This document shows positions 10,149 through 22,205 of a DNA stretch of 64,000 nucleotides, piece after piece. The DNA is from Litsea cubeba. Its lineage: Eukaryota; Streptophyta; Magnoliopsida; Laurales; Lauraceae. Made by a program: the position numbers and the translations under genes. The DNA lies in the NCBI GenBank assembly GCA_012931725.1, contig CM022946.1:133066998-133130997 (forward strand). Reading direction: 5' to 3'. The notes below the pieces were generated by a model. The model was not told where the DNA came from. It ran no database searches and saw only the letters and a list, made by a program, of their open reading frames with translations. Each line of letters begins with the position of its first letter. The stretch's first letter is position 1.

Positions 10149-10336
10149 TGAGAGAGAGAGAGAGAGAGATAGAAAGCTCAGTGCATTTGTCAGAAAAATC
10201 TCAGACCATAATAATAGAGAGTCAATTTCAGGCATTTTTGGATTGGGTTCAGCCATTCTGGTTGAATAACAAAAGGGTCAAATTCCATTTGAGCAGATTT
10301 TATATCCAGATTTCTTTTTTCTTCCTTTTTTTTTTA

Positions 10337-10920
10337 AATGTTAACTTTCATTAGATGAAAAGACTTAACAATACAAGAGGGGTATACCAAAAAGCCAAAA
10401 AAAAAAAAAAAGAAATGGGAAAACAAAGCCCACTGAGAGGAAATAACAAAGAAAGACTAAGCTACAATTAGCCCATGGAAGGATGGACCACCTCCCTCTA
10501 ATTCCTTAGGAAGATATCAAAAGGGGTCCCTAGGAATTGATGTAGGATAGACACCAAAGAAGCTATAGTGATCTTTAATCTGTAAGCAAGAACCTCTGTC
10601 AAAGAGATACAGTCCTTAAAGCATTTCGAGTTCCTTTCCTTCCACATGATCCAAATGACGACTGGGAATGTCGTCCTCCATATAACCCTCCCAATGTCTG
10701 ATCCGACCTTTGAGCACCACATCTCAAACAACCCAATGATTGAACTTGGTTGAGTCCAACAGAAGTCAAACCAGCTCAAAACTTCATACCACATCCCTTG
10801 CACCACTTTACAGTTTAGCAATAGACGATTGACCGTTTCCTCACTTGCCAAGCACATTGGGCAAGCATTAACGATGATCCTTTTGCATAGTCAAAGGTTA
10901 TCCATGGTCAATAAAGCATA
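10337..10920 (-). pseudogene. L1-type LINE, 3' end with zinc-binding RT domain (piece 4 of 4)
   Basis: Minus strand, about 119 codons (10857 to 10498) plus upstream remnants. It contains the zf-RVT signature of plant L1 ORF2 (C-P-M-C...HLLLNC-like pattern, here CPMCLASEETVNRLLLNC, then a Trp-rich segment with W-KERN). The 3' end is an A-rich tail seen as T-rich plus-strand sequence at 10317-10336. It is separated from the reverse transcriptase part by the TRIM insertion. A stop in the segment before the zinc finger shows decay. Confidence 0.8.
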
Positions 10921-10928
10921 TGAAGCGG

Positions 10929-13173
10929 TATGGTGAGGGCGAGGGCGAGGGCTCGACCACGATTATAACTGCTCAAGAGCGAGGGTGGACGTTGACCTCA
11001 ACAATCCCTCCCTCAACGGCGCACTCCCCACAACTCTTGTGTGTAAGTCATGGATTCTTACCCTAGAGAGGGGGGGGGGGGGGGGGGGGTGAATAGGGTG
11101 AGCTACTAATTAGTGACCAATTATAACCAATTTTATTTTCTTTAAATTAACTAGTCACTTGTGATGATTAATAAACAAAATGCGGAAACTAATAAACAAA
11201 ATCACAACATAGCACACACCATAACATAATGATTTATAGTGGTTCGGCCTCAATACCTACATCCACTACCGGCTTGTGTTCCTCACACCCCACCGGATTT
11301 CTACTATATATACTTTTCAATAGGCTAAGCTATAACCTTTACATATACTTTCCAAGGCTAAGCAATAACCTCTACATTATGCTTTTCAAGGCTAAGCAAT
11401 AACCTCTACAACCAAAAGGTTGGTTATCTCTCTAAGTAGTGTCTATAATACACTTGATGGAGATTACAATTTTGGCTCAATACATTGCCTCTTAAATAGG
11501 CGGATATAAAAGTGAAAATCTAACTCACACAAACACTATATGAATGCACAAAGTGTATGCATGATGTCCTTAATCAATTTGAAAATAAAAGCTCATAAAT
11601 GTATGCTAAAGGCTTTTGAAAGTTTTAGCTCAAAACATTTATGATTGAGAAAATGTTAATCACATGTTAAAAGTAACTTGTAAAAGATATACCTATGTAT
11701 TCTACACAAGTTGTGAAATTCAAAGAACAAAACATGTGATGCATAAGGATTTCAATCAAATTAACAATGATGCTTAATGATTGTATGTTAAAAGCATTTT
11801 TAAAGTGTAAAACACAAATATAGATTTGATTGAAATTAAGGGTCAAATCACATGTAATTAAAAAGGCAACTTGAAAATGATATACCAATCAATATTTAAA
11901 CAAGTTGTAAAACTTTAAAACCAAATACATGTGATTTATAAAGTTGTTGAATCCAAAACATAAGATAGATTTGAAAGTGATTTTTCTTATGATGAAAAAC
12001 AACAACTAAAGATTCAACCAAATATAAGAATCATGTTACATATGATTTCAAAGATGATTCCAAAACAAGATTCACATAGATATACCAATTAGAGTCCTAC
12101 TTGGTTTGAATCATGGTGGTGCATCCAAAACAATGAGTCAATTCAAAATATATACATGTTAAGGATACAACAAATCATAGTTTAACATGCTAGAAAAGGT
12201 TTACCAATAATTAAAACAAAGCATGAAAATATATGATTAGGAAAGTAAAGCCTACTTGTTGATTTAACTTAATGGATCCAAGCTTTAGCTTTCCAAAAGA
12301 CCCACTAGCCTCCCTTAGCTTATTCCCCTTTCTTTGGCCTCAAAACACCTCAAGGAGGGCCTAAAAGTTCTTCAAATTTAGCTAAGGAATGAGCTTCTTT
12401 TTATACCAAAGAGTGCCCAACGGCTAGTCCTCGGTTGACCCCATACAGGGCTCGGTCGACCCACCCTTCAACGGTCATAAATTTGACCGTTTGACAAAAG
12501 CTCAGCGGCCATCTTTTTCGGTCGACCTACTGTGTGTTCGGTCAACCGAAAGCATGGGGTCGGTCGACCGAACACACTGTGGGTCGACCGAGTCCCTGGG
12601 CCAAAATCCCTATATTTTGCATATTTAAAGTATTTTTCTTTGGGGACTTTTGGGCCAATAAATCAAGCTTGGAATCATGTTTTAAATCAAACTAAGAGGC
12701 TTAAAAACATGAAACATAAAAAGCCAAAAAGGTTTCAAACTTTTAAAACAATGGCTTGCTTGATTCATAAAAATTCTTTTCAAAACTAATTGCATCCAAG
12801 TATAAAAGCAAAACATGCATGAACCATGAATTCTAAAAAGATTTAAAACAATGCATGTGAAAATCAAGATTTCAAGTATTTTAAAATCAATGCATATGTG
12901 AAAATTCAAATGATGATTAAAATGATAATGCATCCATCAAATTACAATTAATACACAAAATTTCTAACATTGTGAACTCGCAAAAATGCATGTCCCGAGA
13001 CTCGACCTACCAGGCTCTAATATCACTTGAAGGATCTTAAACCCCATTGAGCTACCACTTATCCCAAAACCAATTGGTGATAGGAAACGACATAACAATA
13101 GTTTTATGGTGTGTGCAAGGGCTCGACCACGATTATGATCGCTCAGGAGCGAGGGTGGACGTTGACCTCAACA
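10929..13173 (-). mobile_element. TRIM element (146-bp LTRs, ~96-bp interior) split by a solo LTR
   Basis: Minus orientation. A full LTR at 13028-13173 starts TGTTGAGGTCAAC and ends GATCCTTCA. It is followed by a primer-site relic (TGATATTAGAGCC, compare TGGTATCAGAGCC). The second LTR (10929-11003) is truncated at its 3' end. Leaving out the solo LTR 11042-12969, the interior is only about 96 bp, with purine-rich GAGGGAGGGA before the second LTR. This layout is that of a terminal-repeat retrotransposon in miniature. A second family member is at 60101-60250. Confidence 0.75.
11042..12969 (-). repeat. Solo LTR related to the 26602-34267 element
   Basis: Minus-strand start TGTTAGAAATTTTGTG at 12969; end at 11042. 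Flanked by the 5-bp target duplication TTGTG (11037-11041 and 12970-12974). It aligns throughout with the 1.75-kb LTRs of the element at 26602, including the region before TATA (minus-strand TATA near 12410) with GGTCGACCG palindromes at 12431-12590. A run of 20 G at 11070-11089 has expanded near its 3' end. No second LTR or interior remains, so it arose by LTR-LTR recombination. Confidence 0.88.
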
Positions 13174-13439
13174 ATTGCCTCAGAAGGTTTGAATAGGATA
13201 GGAATTGGAGATGGAATATGGTAGTTTCCTAAAAAATAGCAGAAAACCGCCGCCGTCCGATCGATCGGATTGTCTTTTAAGTGAGATCTTTCCAGGGCCG
13301 ATCGATCGGACAGAGGGTTCGATCGATCGAACTATCTTTTAACTAAGCGCTCTTCAGGGCCGATCGATCGGACAGAGGACATCCGATCTACGAAGATGAT
13401 TCTTCAGATTTCTTCCACGCTGATGTGGTCCATCTAAAG
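13174..13439. repeat. ~62-bp tandem repeat with CCGATCGATCGG palindromes
   Basis: Perfect palindromes at 13256-13269, 13298-13309, 13318-13331 (TTCGATCGATCGAA, both arms changed together) and 13360-13371 sit in two tandem ~62-bp units with CTTTTAA..GAGATCTTTCCAGGG-type spacers. The segment lies between the TRIM and the LINE and is probably a piece of another element. Confidence 0.7.
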
Positions 13440-16060
13440 CATAAAATTACAATATCCCCAAGTTTTGACCATCCACATGAATTAGCCAAAACTCAAAACC
13501 TTACAATTTTCATATTCCAAAGCCTGAGCAAGGAGCTTTTAGCAGTGCGACTCCCTGAAATAGCGAAGAAGATGGATGAAATGGAGAAAATGCCATCTTT
13601 AGAAGCTATCCAGCTCCTACCATCCTCATAAATATGAATGGGATTGAGGATGTCGAGGAGAGAGAAGAAATTACTCTCCTCTATCTCCCTCATATTTGTC
13701 CTAAAAATCGGCCTCCAATGCACTTGAGAACCATTCCTTACCAAGTGACTCGAGACAAGCGCTCTTTGATATCTAGCACAACTAATTAAGTCTGGGAAAG
13801 CTTTAGCCAAGGGTTTATCACCAACCAAGTTATCAGTCTAATAGAAAAGTTTATCCCCTGATCCCAATCTGAATTTAATGTTATGCGCAAAAGCCTCTTT
13901 TGATGAAAGGATCCATCTCCAAAGCCTAGAAGCAAAGTAATTTGGCTTTTGAATCTCCCAACCATTTCTTAAGATTCCATACTTAGCAAGTAGAACACTC
14001 TTCCATAAAGAATCCCCTCCATCACCTATCCTCCATAACCATTTCCTCAAAAGAGCTAGAATCATATGACGGATGGATCTAAGCCCCAACCCCCCTTCCT
14101 TCTTAGACTTACACACCAATGCCCACTTCACCAGATGATATTTCTTCGACTATTCCCTTCCTTGCCATAAGAAATCCCGTTGAAGTCTCTCAATCCGATT
14201 GGCCACTGACGCCGGGCAGTTAAATAAGGAGAGGTAATATATCGGTATATTTGATAGAGCTGACAAAATGAGAGATACTCTACCACTGAGGGACAAGTAG
14301 CTTGCTTTCCATGATGAACGCCTCTTCTATATCCTTTACAACACAGGATCCCATATAGATTTTGGATAGTAAGTAGTGCATAATGGGAGACCAAGATAAT
14401 TACTGGGGAACTTACCTACCTTGCATCCCAAAACATACGATAAACAGGATAAAAGAGGTTCCTCCACCATTACTCCCAAAAGTTCACTTTTATGGAAGTT
14501 CACATTTAACCCCGAAACTGCTTCATAACAGAACATGATAGCCTTAACATTCTTCACTTGATCTTCATTTTCATCACAAAAAATGAAAGTGTTGTCCGCG
14601 AACTGGAGATGAGAGATAATAGGAGCGTTAGGAGCGGGAAGAAAACCTTTTATAAGATTCCCAGTGTTTGCTGCTACAAGCATCCGACTGAAGGCTTCCC
14701 TCGTAATAATGAAAAAGAAAGAAGATAGGGGGTCTCCTTATATCAATCCTCTTTGAGCTGGAAAGAAACCTATAGGAGACCCATTTATAATGATAGAAAA
14801 CCATGCAGAGGAAATACACTCCAAAATCCAACTCCTCCATTTGTCCCTAAACCCCATTCTGTGAAGCATGTAAAGAAGAAAGCCACAATCAACCATATCA
14901 CAAGCTTTTTCCAGATCTAATTTGCAAAGCAAACCTGGCTTCCTTCCCTTAAGCCTAGAATGCACACACTCATTTGCAATAAGAACGCCATTGAGGATCT
15001 ATTTACCATGTACAAATGCACCTTGAGGGGAGGATATGATTGAGGGAAGCACCTTTTGAAGTCTGCCTGCCAAAACTTAAGCAAGAATTTATAAGCACAG
15101 CTAATCAGATTGGTAGGCCTAAAATCTGCTATGGTGTCGGCACTTGGCTTCTAAGGAACAAGAGCAATGAAGGAAGCCCCCAAGTTCTTAGAAAGCTTAC
15201 CTCTTGAGTGGAACTCCTTCATAAAGGAGATAACATCTTCTTTCACCTCGTTCCAAAATACCTGGAAAAAGGCTATTGGGAACCCACCTGGGCCCGGAGC
15301 TTTATCTCTCATAAGATTGAAAACTGCAGCATGCACCTCGTCCTCCTCAAAAGGCCTCTCCAACCAACAGGCGTTCTCATCCCTTATAGAAGCAAACTCT
15401 AGATGGTTCAATAAAGGGCGAACCATGATCTCTTTCGAATAAAGGGAGGAAAAAAATTCATGAATATGCTTTATGATATATTCTTTTTTATCCAGCCTTT
15501 CTTCCCCATCCATCAAAACATTAATTTTATTAGATCTAGAGCGAGCAGAGGCCATCCTATGAAAGAATTCTGAATTTCTATCACCATCCTTTAGCCATCC
15601 GTAGCGGGACCTCTGCTTCCACTTGATCTCCTCCTCGCTAATCTTCTTGAAAAACTCCTCTTTGAGAAGCAATCTTCTACTAACATCAGTAGATGAAAGG
15701 GTGCCCACTTCCTCAGCTTGATCAATTGATTGAATTTCATCTAGAATTCTAGCTTTAGCTTTCCCACTTCCTCAAAGTTGCTCTTGAACCCACTCTCTAA
15801 TTTTGCCTTTCGGCATCTTGAGCTTCAAACCTAACTAAAAGCCCGCCTAGCCATCAACTCTTATCTCCTTCCACCAATCCTTTATCAGAGTGACGAAGAC
15901 CTTGTTCTCAAGCCAATAAAATTAGAAACATAATGGTGCTGCACCCCACCTATCAGGTTTGGAGTCCAATAAGAACATGCAATGATCAGACGTAGGCATA
16001 GGAAGGGCAAGCTGACAAACCTCCGGGTACAAATCTAACCATTCCGGCGAAACTAGAAAT
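13440..16060 (-). pseudogene. L1-type LINE ORF2: end of endonuclease and reverse transcriptase (piece 3 of 4)
   Basis: Minus strand. From 16060 it starts with DRFLVSPEWLDLYPE and SDHCMFLLD, the C-terminal signature of APE-type endonucleases. It then continues through a linker (15708-15151: KWKQRSRYGWLKDGDRNSEFFH, DKAPGPGGFPIAFFQ, FIALVPK) into the reverse transcriptase palm and thumb (QFADNTFIF at about 14600, GLNVNFHKSELLG, NYLGLPL, KWALVCKSKKEGGLGLRS). The catalytic F/YADD is FADN and several stops and frameshifts occur, so it is dead. The gypsy-like element sits at its upstream border (target duplication CTATC). Confidence 0.9.
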
Positions 16061-17447
16061 CTATCTGTAAGATCCCGACCCCAGCTCTTTTGTTTAGTAT
16101 TGATTTAATCGTGGTTTGGCTTTTTAAGCGAGATTTGATTTAGTTTGACCGCGTTTTTGAGTTTGACCGGATTTTTCCATAACCTTGGAGATTTTGAGAC
16201 CGTTGACTTTGGTTTGACCCGGTCAATATGATTTGTATTTTTATGAGAAATTACTTCGGATTTCTAAAAATTCTGGATTTGGTGTATTTTGACTCATTTT
16301 ATGAAGTTTAACAACTTTCATGTTTTGATCATTTTGATTTGATACTCAGAAATCACGTTTTTCGAGGAAAATGGGCAAAAATGACATTTTCACTAAATCT
16401 GTCCATGAATTTCGAAAATTTCAGAAATTGGGGAAAATATACTTTTTGGAAAGTAGAAATTTCGCTGATCATTTTTGTCTTCTTCGTCGTTTTCATTCGG
16501 GGCCCGCATATACCATTTTTAGCTTGATGAAGACCGGGGCCCACAAGACTTACCTTATAAGAAGGGGAACCCTTATTCTTCTTCCTTCATTTGTTTTCCA
16601 GCAACTCTTGAGCCTAGGGTTTGCCCCTTTTTCCAGCACTTTCTCTCTCTTCTTGCAATCACATTTTTGAGTGAAAAGTAGAGATTTGATCTCACCTTCT
16701 TCTTCCCCAACTCTCAAGCATTCCAAAGACCCCATTTTCAAGAACATTGGGCTAGGACAACCCTCCTCTTCAAGCCCTTCTTCTTGTTTGGAACACCCAA
16801 AGGTTAGCAATGGTTTTCTTTTCTTGAGATTCTTGTTTTCCTCTCCATTTGGAGTGTGTTAATCCCACATGCAATGGGTTTTCATGGAGTTTTGAAAATG
16901 ATTGGTTTTCTAGGGTTTCTTTTGAGCTATTTTGGGGGTTTTGTAATTGTGGAGCTTGAGGCCATAAGAGGACTTTTATGGAGTGTTTTTGCATCTTCTC
17001 TTGACCAAGGCAAGTGAAATTTTCAATTAATATGATGTTTGTAGGTTTCTTGTTTGGTTCCATGGTTTTTCCTCATGTTGTTCTAATCCTTTATTAATTA
17101 TGGATTTACTTTGAATGAATGAAGCAAGGTTATATTGATTTTCATTTATGTTGCTATTGTACAATGAGTTGGGAATTTGGTTTTCACTTTAATCATCTTG
17201 AAAAATTTGTCTTCCTTGTGTGTTAAGTATGGTGTCTAATGAAAGGGAAAAAACTTTGATCTTTGAAAAAGTGTTGTGTTTGATCAATTGGTTGGATCAT
17301 GGATGGTGATTTGAGGAGTTTAGAAGGTCAAGAAAGGGCCCAAAGTATTGTGGAATTTTGTATGGAAGGAAAGGAAAGAAAAATCAGAAAAAAAAATGCA
17401 AAGAAATGGAAAATCTGCACTGCCGGGCTGGACTGGGCAGGCCCAGT

Positions 17448-17561
17448 CCGCTCGAGCGACCCACTGGGCCGCTCGAGCGGACCAGGCACTGCCTGGCCCT
17501 CGCTCGAGCGACCCAGCTTCTGTCTGGGTCCGCTCGAGCGGACCTGGGTCCGCTCGAGCGA
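17448..17561. repeat. CCGCTCGAGCGG palindrome cluster
   Basis: Five copies of CGCTCGAGCG, two with full CCG...CGG flanks, within 114 bp. The copy in the 3' LTR is at 23587-23700, where one site has mutated to GCTCGAACG. Confidence 0.9.
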
Positions 17562-17647
17562 GCCCAGCTCAGTCTGGGCTCGGGTTTGGGCCCGAGTTTG
17601 GATTGTTTGTGGGCCGGATTGTTTGGGGCTTCCTTGGGCCGGATTCA

Positions 17648-18135
17648 AATCAGTTTTTGGGCCATTTCAGATCTGATATTGGGTCGCCTTTGGGCCTGAC
17701 ATTGGACTGATTTAAAACCTGTTTCGTGGGCTTGATTAAGGTTCAGTTTTGGGCTGTTTTAAAATCTGTTTGTGGGCCTGGTTCAAGTCTAGTTTTGGGC
17801 TGATTTGAAAATCTGTTTTGTGGGCAATTCAAGTTCAGTTTTGGGCCGTTTTAAAAACTGTTTATTGGGCCATTCAAAGTTTAGTTTTGGGCTGTTTCAA
17901 AACTTGTTTTGTGGGCCTGGTTCAGGTTAGTTTTGGGGTTGTGTTTTAAAATTTGTTTGTGGGCCATCTTAGGTTCAGTTTTGGGTTGTTTTAAGGTTTG
18001 TATTGTGGGCCATCTTAAGATTAGTTTTGGCTGTTTTGAAAACTTGTTTTGTGGGCCATTTAAGAGTAGTTTTTGGACTGTTATTAAGGACTGTTTTGGG
18101 CTCGGTTTAAGGCCAACTATGGGCCTGTTTTAATG
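17648..18135. repeat. ~48-bp tandem array in the LTR
   Basis: About ten imperfect units of the form GTGGGCC..TTCAGGTTCAGTTTT plus GGGCTGTTTTAAAA..TGTTT. The 3' LTR repeats it at 23787-24274. Confidence 0.85.
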
Positions 18136-18655
18136 AGATTTGGGATTGTTTGTGATGCTTGGAAATTTGTGAAATGGGAATGATGTGAGAATGAGTGTAT
18201 GTGAAATTATCCGGGAACCTTTCGTGTCTCAATGCGCACTTTATCATTTAAACATTATGGATTTTCATTGGCATCAAACACACTCTTTACTAATCGATGT
18301 TTAAAGGTTAAATGTGCATTGAGATGGTTCCTTGGTAAGTTATTAAGTCATTCTCCACTATCCATTCCACTTCAAGTCAGAAAAATGTATTTGTATTGGT
18401 ATTTGAATTTGTATTTGTTTTCTTTGGTGAACTAATTTAAATAGCATCGATGATTTGTTATAAAATCATGTGTCTTCCCATGTTCGAAAGGGTTGATCGT
18501 ATGATTTTATACAAATCACCTTGATGCGTATTTGAACGGTTTACCAGAGATATTCGTATGTTTTCTCCGATTCGATTTGAAAAGAGATTGAGTATGTTCG
18601 TTACATTCGGGATTTCTTCGATAAGACTATTGTTTTGACAACACTAGTATTTGAA

Positions 18656-18797
18656 AATAAAAACCTCGAGGCAAGACGGGGCCAGAGCTATGTGGTGCGA
18701 GCCCATGAGCCAAAGAGGCTATGATTCCGAAAATAAAACCCCGAGGCAAGACGGGGCCAGAGCTATGTGGTGTGAGCCCCTGAGCCAAAGGGATTAG
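18656..18797. repeat. 73-bp tandem duplication in the LTR
   Basis: Two units sharing GAGGCAAGACGGGGCCAGAG and GCTATGTGGTGYGAGCCC. Also present in the 3' LTR at about 24795-24936. Confidence 0.85.
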
Positions 18798-20027
18798 TAT
18801 TATGTTAGATTTGTATCTGTTTGAGTTTGAAAACTAAAGGCACCACTAGGCTTAGGTCACCTTGTCGGGCTGATCACCCGGCTTGGGATCTTTAATCTGT
18901 CCGCCAGCTGCAGCTTGGATTCTGTCTGTACCGACCATGGCAACGGTAACTATCTGCCGGTCCCATTTGTATGGCTACGGTTCTGATACTTTTGATCTGC
19001 CGGTCCCATTTGTATGGTTACGGTTCTGATCCCATTTTAGTACCACGTTCAGTGGCTACGCTCTGTCTGCTCTTATTACTTCGGTAATAGGAGGATTTAG
19101 CTATTTGTGGTTGCCAGTGTCTTATCTGTATATTGTTTTAGTTTGTGATTCTCGTTGGTTATACTTTTTATGCTCAGATTTGTTTAATGTCTACGATATC
19201 GATCTTTATCATATTGTCGCTATTATTCAGGATTTGAAATGTATTTCCGACGATTAAATGTTTGATGCAGGCTTTTGTCTTTTCGAGATATTCGTACATC
19301 TGATATTGCTCTTTTACTTGTTTTGACATTTATGTTCGGTCTTTCGATCGTTTAGCATGCTTTATTGCCATTATTGTTTAGACTCTTCATTTGGTTTTAC
19401 GATGATTTCGTCAGGTTTTATGTATGTTCTTTTATTTCATATTACTTGATTATTTGCTTGCCAGACCGTCGTGTCTGACCCTTTTTGTTTGGTGCCAGTT
19501 TCTTATCTTTCTGGTTTTTAGGTGTTTGATCAGAGGAGGCGGTGGGACCGCCGGTCTGACGTGAGAGGCTGCCCATTGATATCATCTAGATGTCAAGCTT
19601 GGCACCGGAGTTCGTATTAAACCTTTGAGGGTAGTATTTCTGTTTAGTTGGTTATATTTTTGTATGGCTTTATCAGCCTTTTTCTTTTGGGTTTGTAATT
19701 AAGACACTTGTTAATTGTAATTTGAATATGGAAAATAATAGATTTGTTACTACCAGCTCAGTGTTCTATGATTTACAATTTATGCCAGTCTGTTTATTGA
19801 TGGCTTTGTGATATTGGTTGCGTACGACACGGAACCCGATGGCCACGGATTCCGGATCGTAACACCATGTTTAGCTTCCGCGAAAAATATACTCTGATTG
19901 TGTTGGGATGTGATTATCCTCATTCACGCGGATCTTGGGAACTATAACAAAAAGTTTCAAATTATTCCAAAATTTCGCACCCCGAGATCGGTTCGCTGCA
20001 GGTCCCGGTTTCGGGGCGTGACAGGTT

Positions 20028-20039
20028 TGGTATCAGAGC
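20028..20039 (+). other. Primer-binding site, initiator Met tRNA type
   Basis: TGGTATCAGAGC begins four bases after the 5' LTR and is the canonical plant site. Confidence 0.85.
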
Positions 20040-22193
20040 TGGTTAGTTTCTAGGAAATAAAATACTCTAGAGACATTAAGACGTGTGGTGAGGATTCGTT
20101 AGATTGTGTCGATTTTTTTTCTCGTGTCTTTGTTTCTTTGGATTTGAGTCGGCTTTTCTTTCAGTTCGGGAGATTTTGCTTGTCTTGTCTTTTAGTTCTT
20201 GTTGTTAGGAGATTTGGATGACCAAATTTCCTCCTTAGTGGTGGAGAATTTAAAGTCTCCATACTCTTGTTCAGTGTCTTTTGTCTGTGCTTGTGTCGGA
20301 GACTGAGAACCTCGTGGATTTAGTATGTGTTTTCGGAGAACGTCAGCAGACTTTCAGCCTTCAGCATTTTCAATGTGGTTATTGAGAGAAGACTTGTGCA
20401 TTTGCCCGTCAGAGTTGGACTCGAGCAGTAGTTGAAGATCCTCTCTCAGTTAATTGAAGATCATCATGCAGCATACCAAGGTAAGTAAATGTGGATTTTT
20501 GGGTGAACTCAGACCATCTTTTCAAGATGAAGGACTGCAGGAGACACATTAGTTGTCGATTTTTATGAAGGGAGAAGTGATTTTTAGTTAGTAAGGTTGG
20601 AAGCTAGAGCTAGAAACTCAGGAATTTCCGGGTTCGATAAGCCTTGTCATAATTTTGGTTGAGAATTTCTATAACTTGTAGCTTTGCCAGTGCAGTTTTC
20701 AGAGGCAATACCAAGTGGATGGCTAGTTGTAGTCAAGATAACTTTTGGCAGTAGAGGAAACCTTATGGATTTCACCGACTTTTAAGGTATTGGATTGGAC
20801 AGCGTGCAGATGCAAGGGAGTACCTCAGTAATTTGGATGTCCATTTCTTATTTAAAATGATTTTCTTGACATTTTCATCTTTGTTATGTTTTCATTAATA
20901 TCTATGATTTATCCTTGTAGTGTTTAAAAATGGATTTATGTTTCTTCTTTGAGGCTTATTTTGAATTAAAAACTATGTTATTATACTCTTTTCATGAGTC
21001 ACATGATTTTTGTTTTCATAAGGTCTTGTGTTTCGAAATTTTTGTTTAATCTTCATAAGATATTATCTTGCAATGACCTTGGAATCTCGCTCTTGTTTTA
21101 ATTTTCTTAAATATTGACACTTACATTTCAAAACCTTGACGATTTTGAGATTTTATACATGTTTGGTTGGAAATGGATTTCCAATAAAACTTAAGGTACG
21201 GTCATACTACATGAATTTAATTTATTTTTGAAATCCTAATTTGAAATTGTTGAGTATTTCAAGGATTTGTTGAGTTATGAAAATAGGAATTTCAAAACGA
21301 ATAATGTTGTTTCATATTCAAACTTTGATAAACTTTATTTATTAAGTTCTACTTGATAATTTGAAGGTTCGGTTTCTACTATGTTTTAAAGTAATGAGAT
21401 TTAGCTAAGTAATAGTTTTAGTCCCTATGTTTAAAATTTTAAGATTTGTTTCGCATTGAATGGATGAGTTGTAGTAGCCTTTGGTTGGAGTTCGGAGGTG
21501 TATGAAGTGAAGGGATGATGAATGTCCGGATGTGTACTAGTTCAGTTGAGGACAAAGTTGGATCTACGAGAGAATCAACATCATTCAAGACAGGGATTGG
21601 AAGTTTCAGTTCTTCGGGGATTAACATCAGATTTGGCAGATATGTTTTGTTGATAACACCGTATCTAAGAGATCAAGAGCAGCAGGTAGATAGAATCAGT
21701 TGTGGGCAAGAATTCAGAGTACATCACAGAAAGATTAGAATTTGGAGTTATGATTTCAGAATGAAGGAGGATTGACGGTATTCTTGGAGCCAAGAATCTG
21801 AATGGTACAGTGTAAGTAGGTATATGGAATTCCAGGATTTTCGAAGTAGAGATTTATTTCAGAGAAAACATGTATATGATCACATCTTTGTACAAGCATC
21901 GGGAGCACCGTGTACAGCTTTGAAGGACTTAAGGCACAAAATTCCAAGTGATAGAAAGAGACAGAACTTGCAGTTTCTTAGACCGACAGTGACTGACAAG
22001 GTGAGAAAAAGAAATGATTCAGTGCAGGAACGACAGATGACACCAAGGATGCTTAAAAGAATTGTTGCACACCAGTTTGGTCAGAGAGTCTCTCAGTTGC
22101 CGAGGTCTAGCATAGCGTGTCAGTGTTTTCTTTTGTCCTTTGGGTTTTTTATTTTGATTTGGTTTAAGCCATTTGGAGGACCAAATGGGTTCT
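20040..22193 (+). other. Non-coding interior of the gypsy-like element
   Basis: About 2.15 kb with no recognisable protein. The longest frame (21824-22195, 123 codons) resembles no known family. It may hold only packaging and priming signals. Confidence 0.6.
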
Positions 22194-22205
22194 AAGGGGG
22201 GAGGA

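Larger units (their letters stand above)
16066..20023 (+). repeat. 5' LTR (3958 bp)
   Basis: Starts TGTAAGATCCCGACCCCAG and ends GGGGCGTGACA. It holds a palindrome cluster (17448-17561), a ~48-bp tandem array (17648-18135) and a 73-bp duplication (18656-18797). Overlapping frames on both strands at 17299-17710 follow from base composition and are not genes. Confidence 0.95.

Noticed and set aside
10929..13173. Cassandra-type TRIM with 5S rRNA promoter
   Set aside because: No 5S A-box, intermediate element or C-box sequence is visible in the 146-bp LTR.
17299..17710. Overlapping long frames on both strands in the gypsy-like LTR (also 23438-23849)
   Set aside because: They overlie the CCGCTCGAGCGG cluster and a GC-rich tract, occur in three frames at once, have no domain and are simply duplicated with the LTR.
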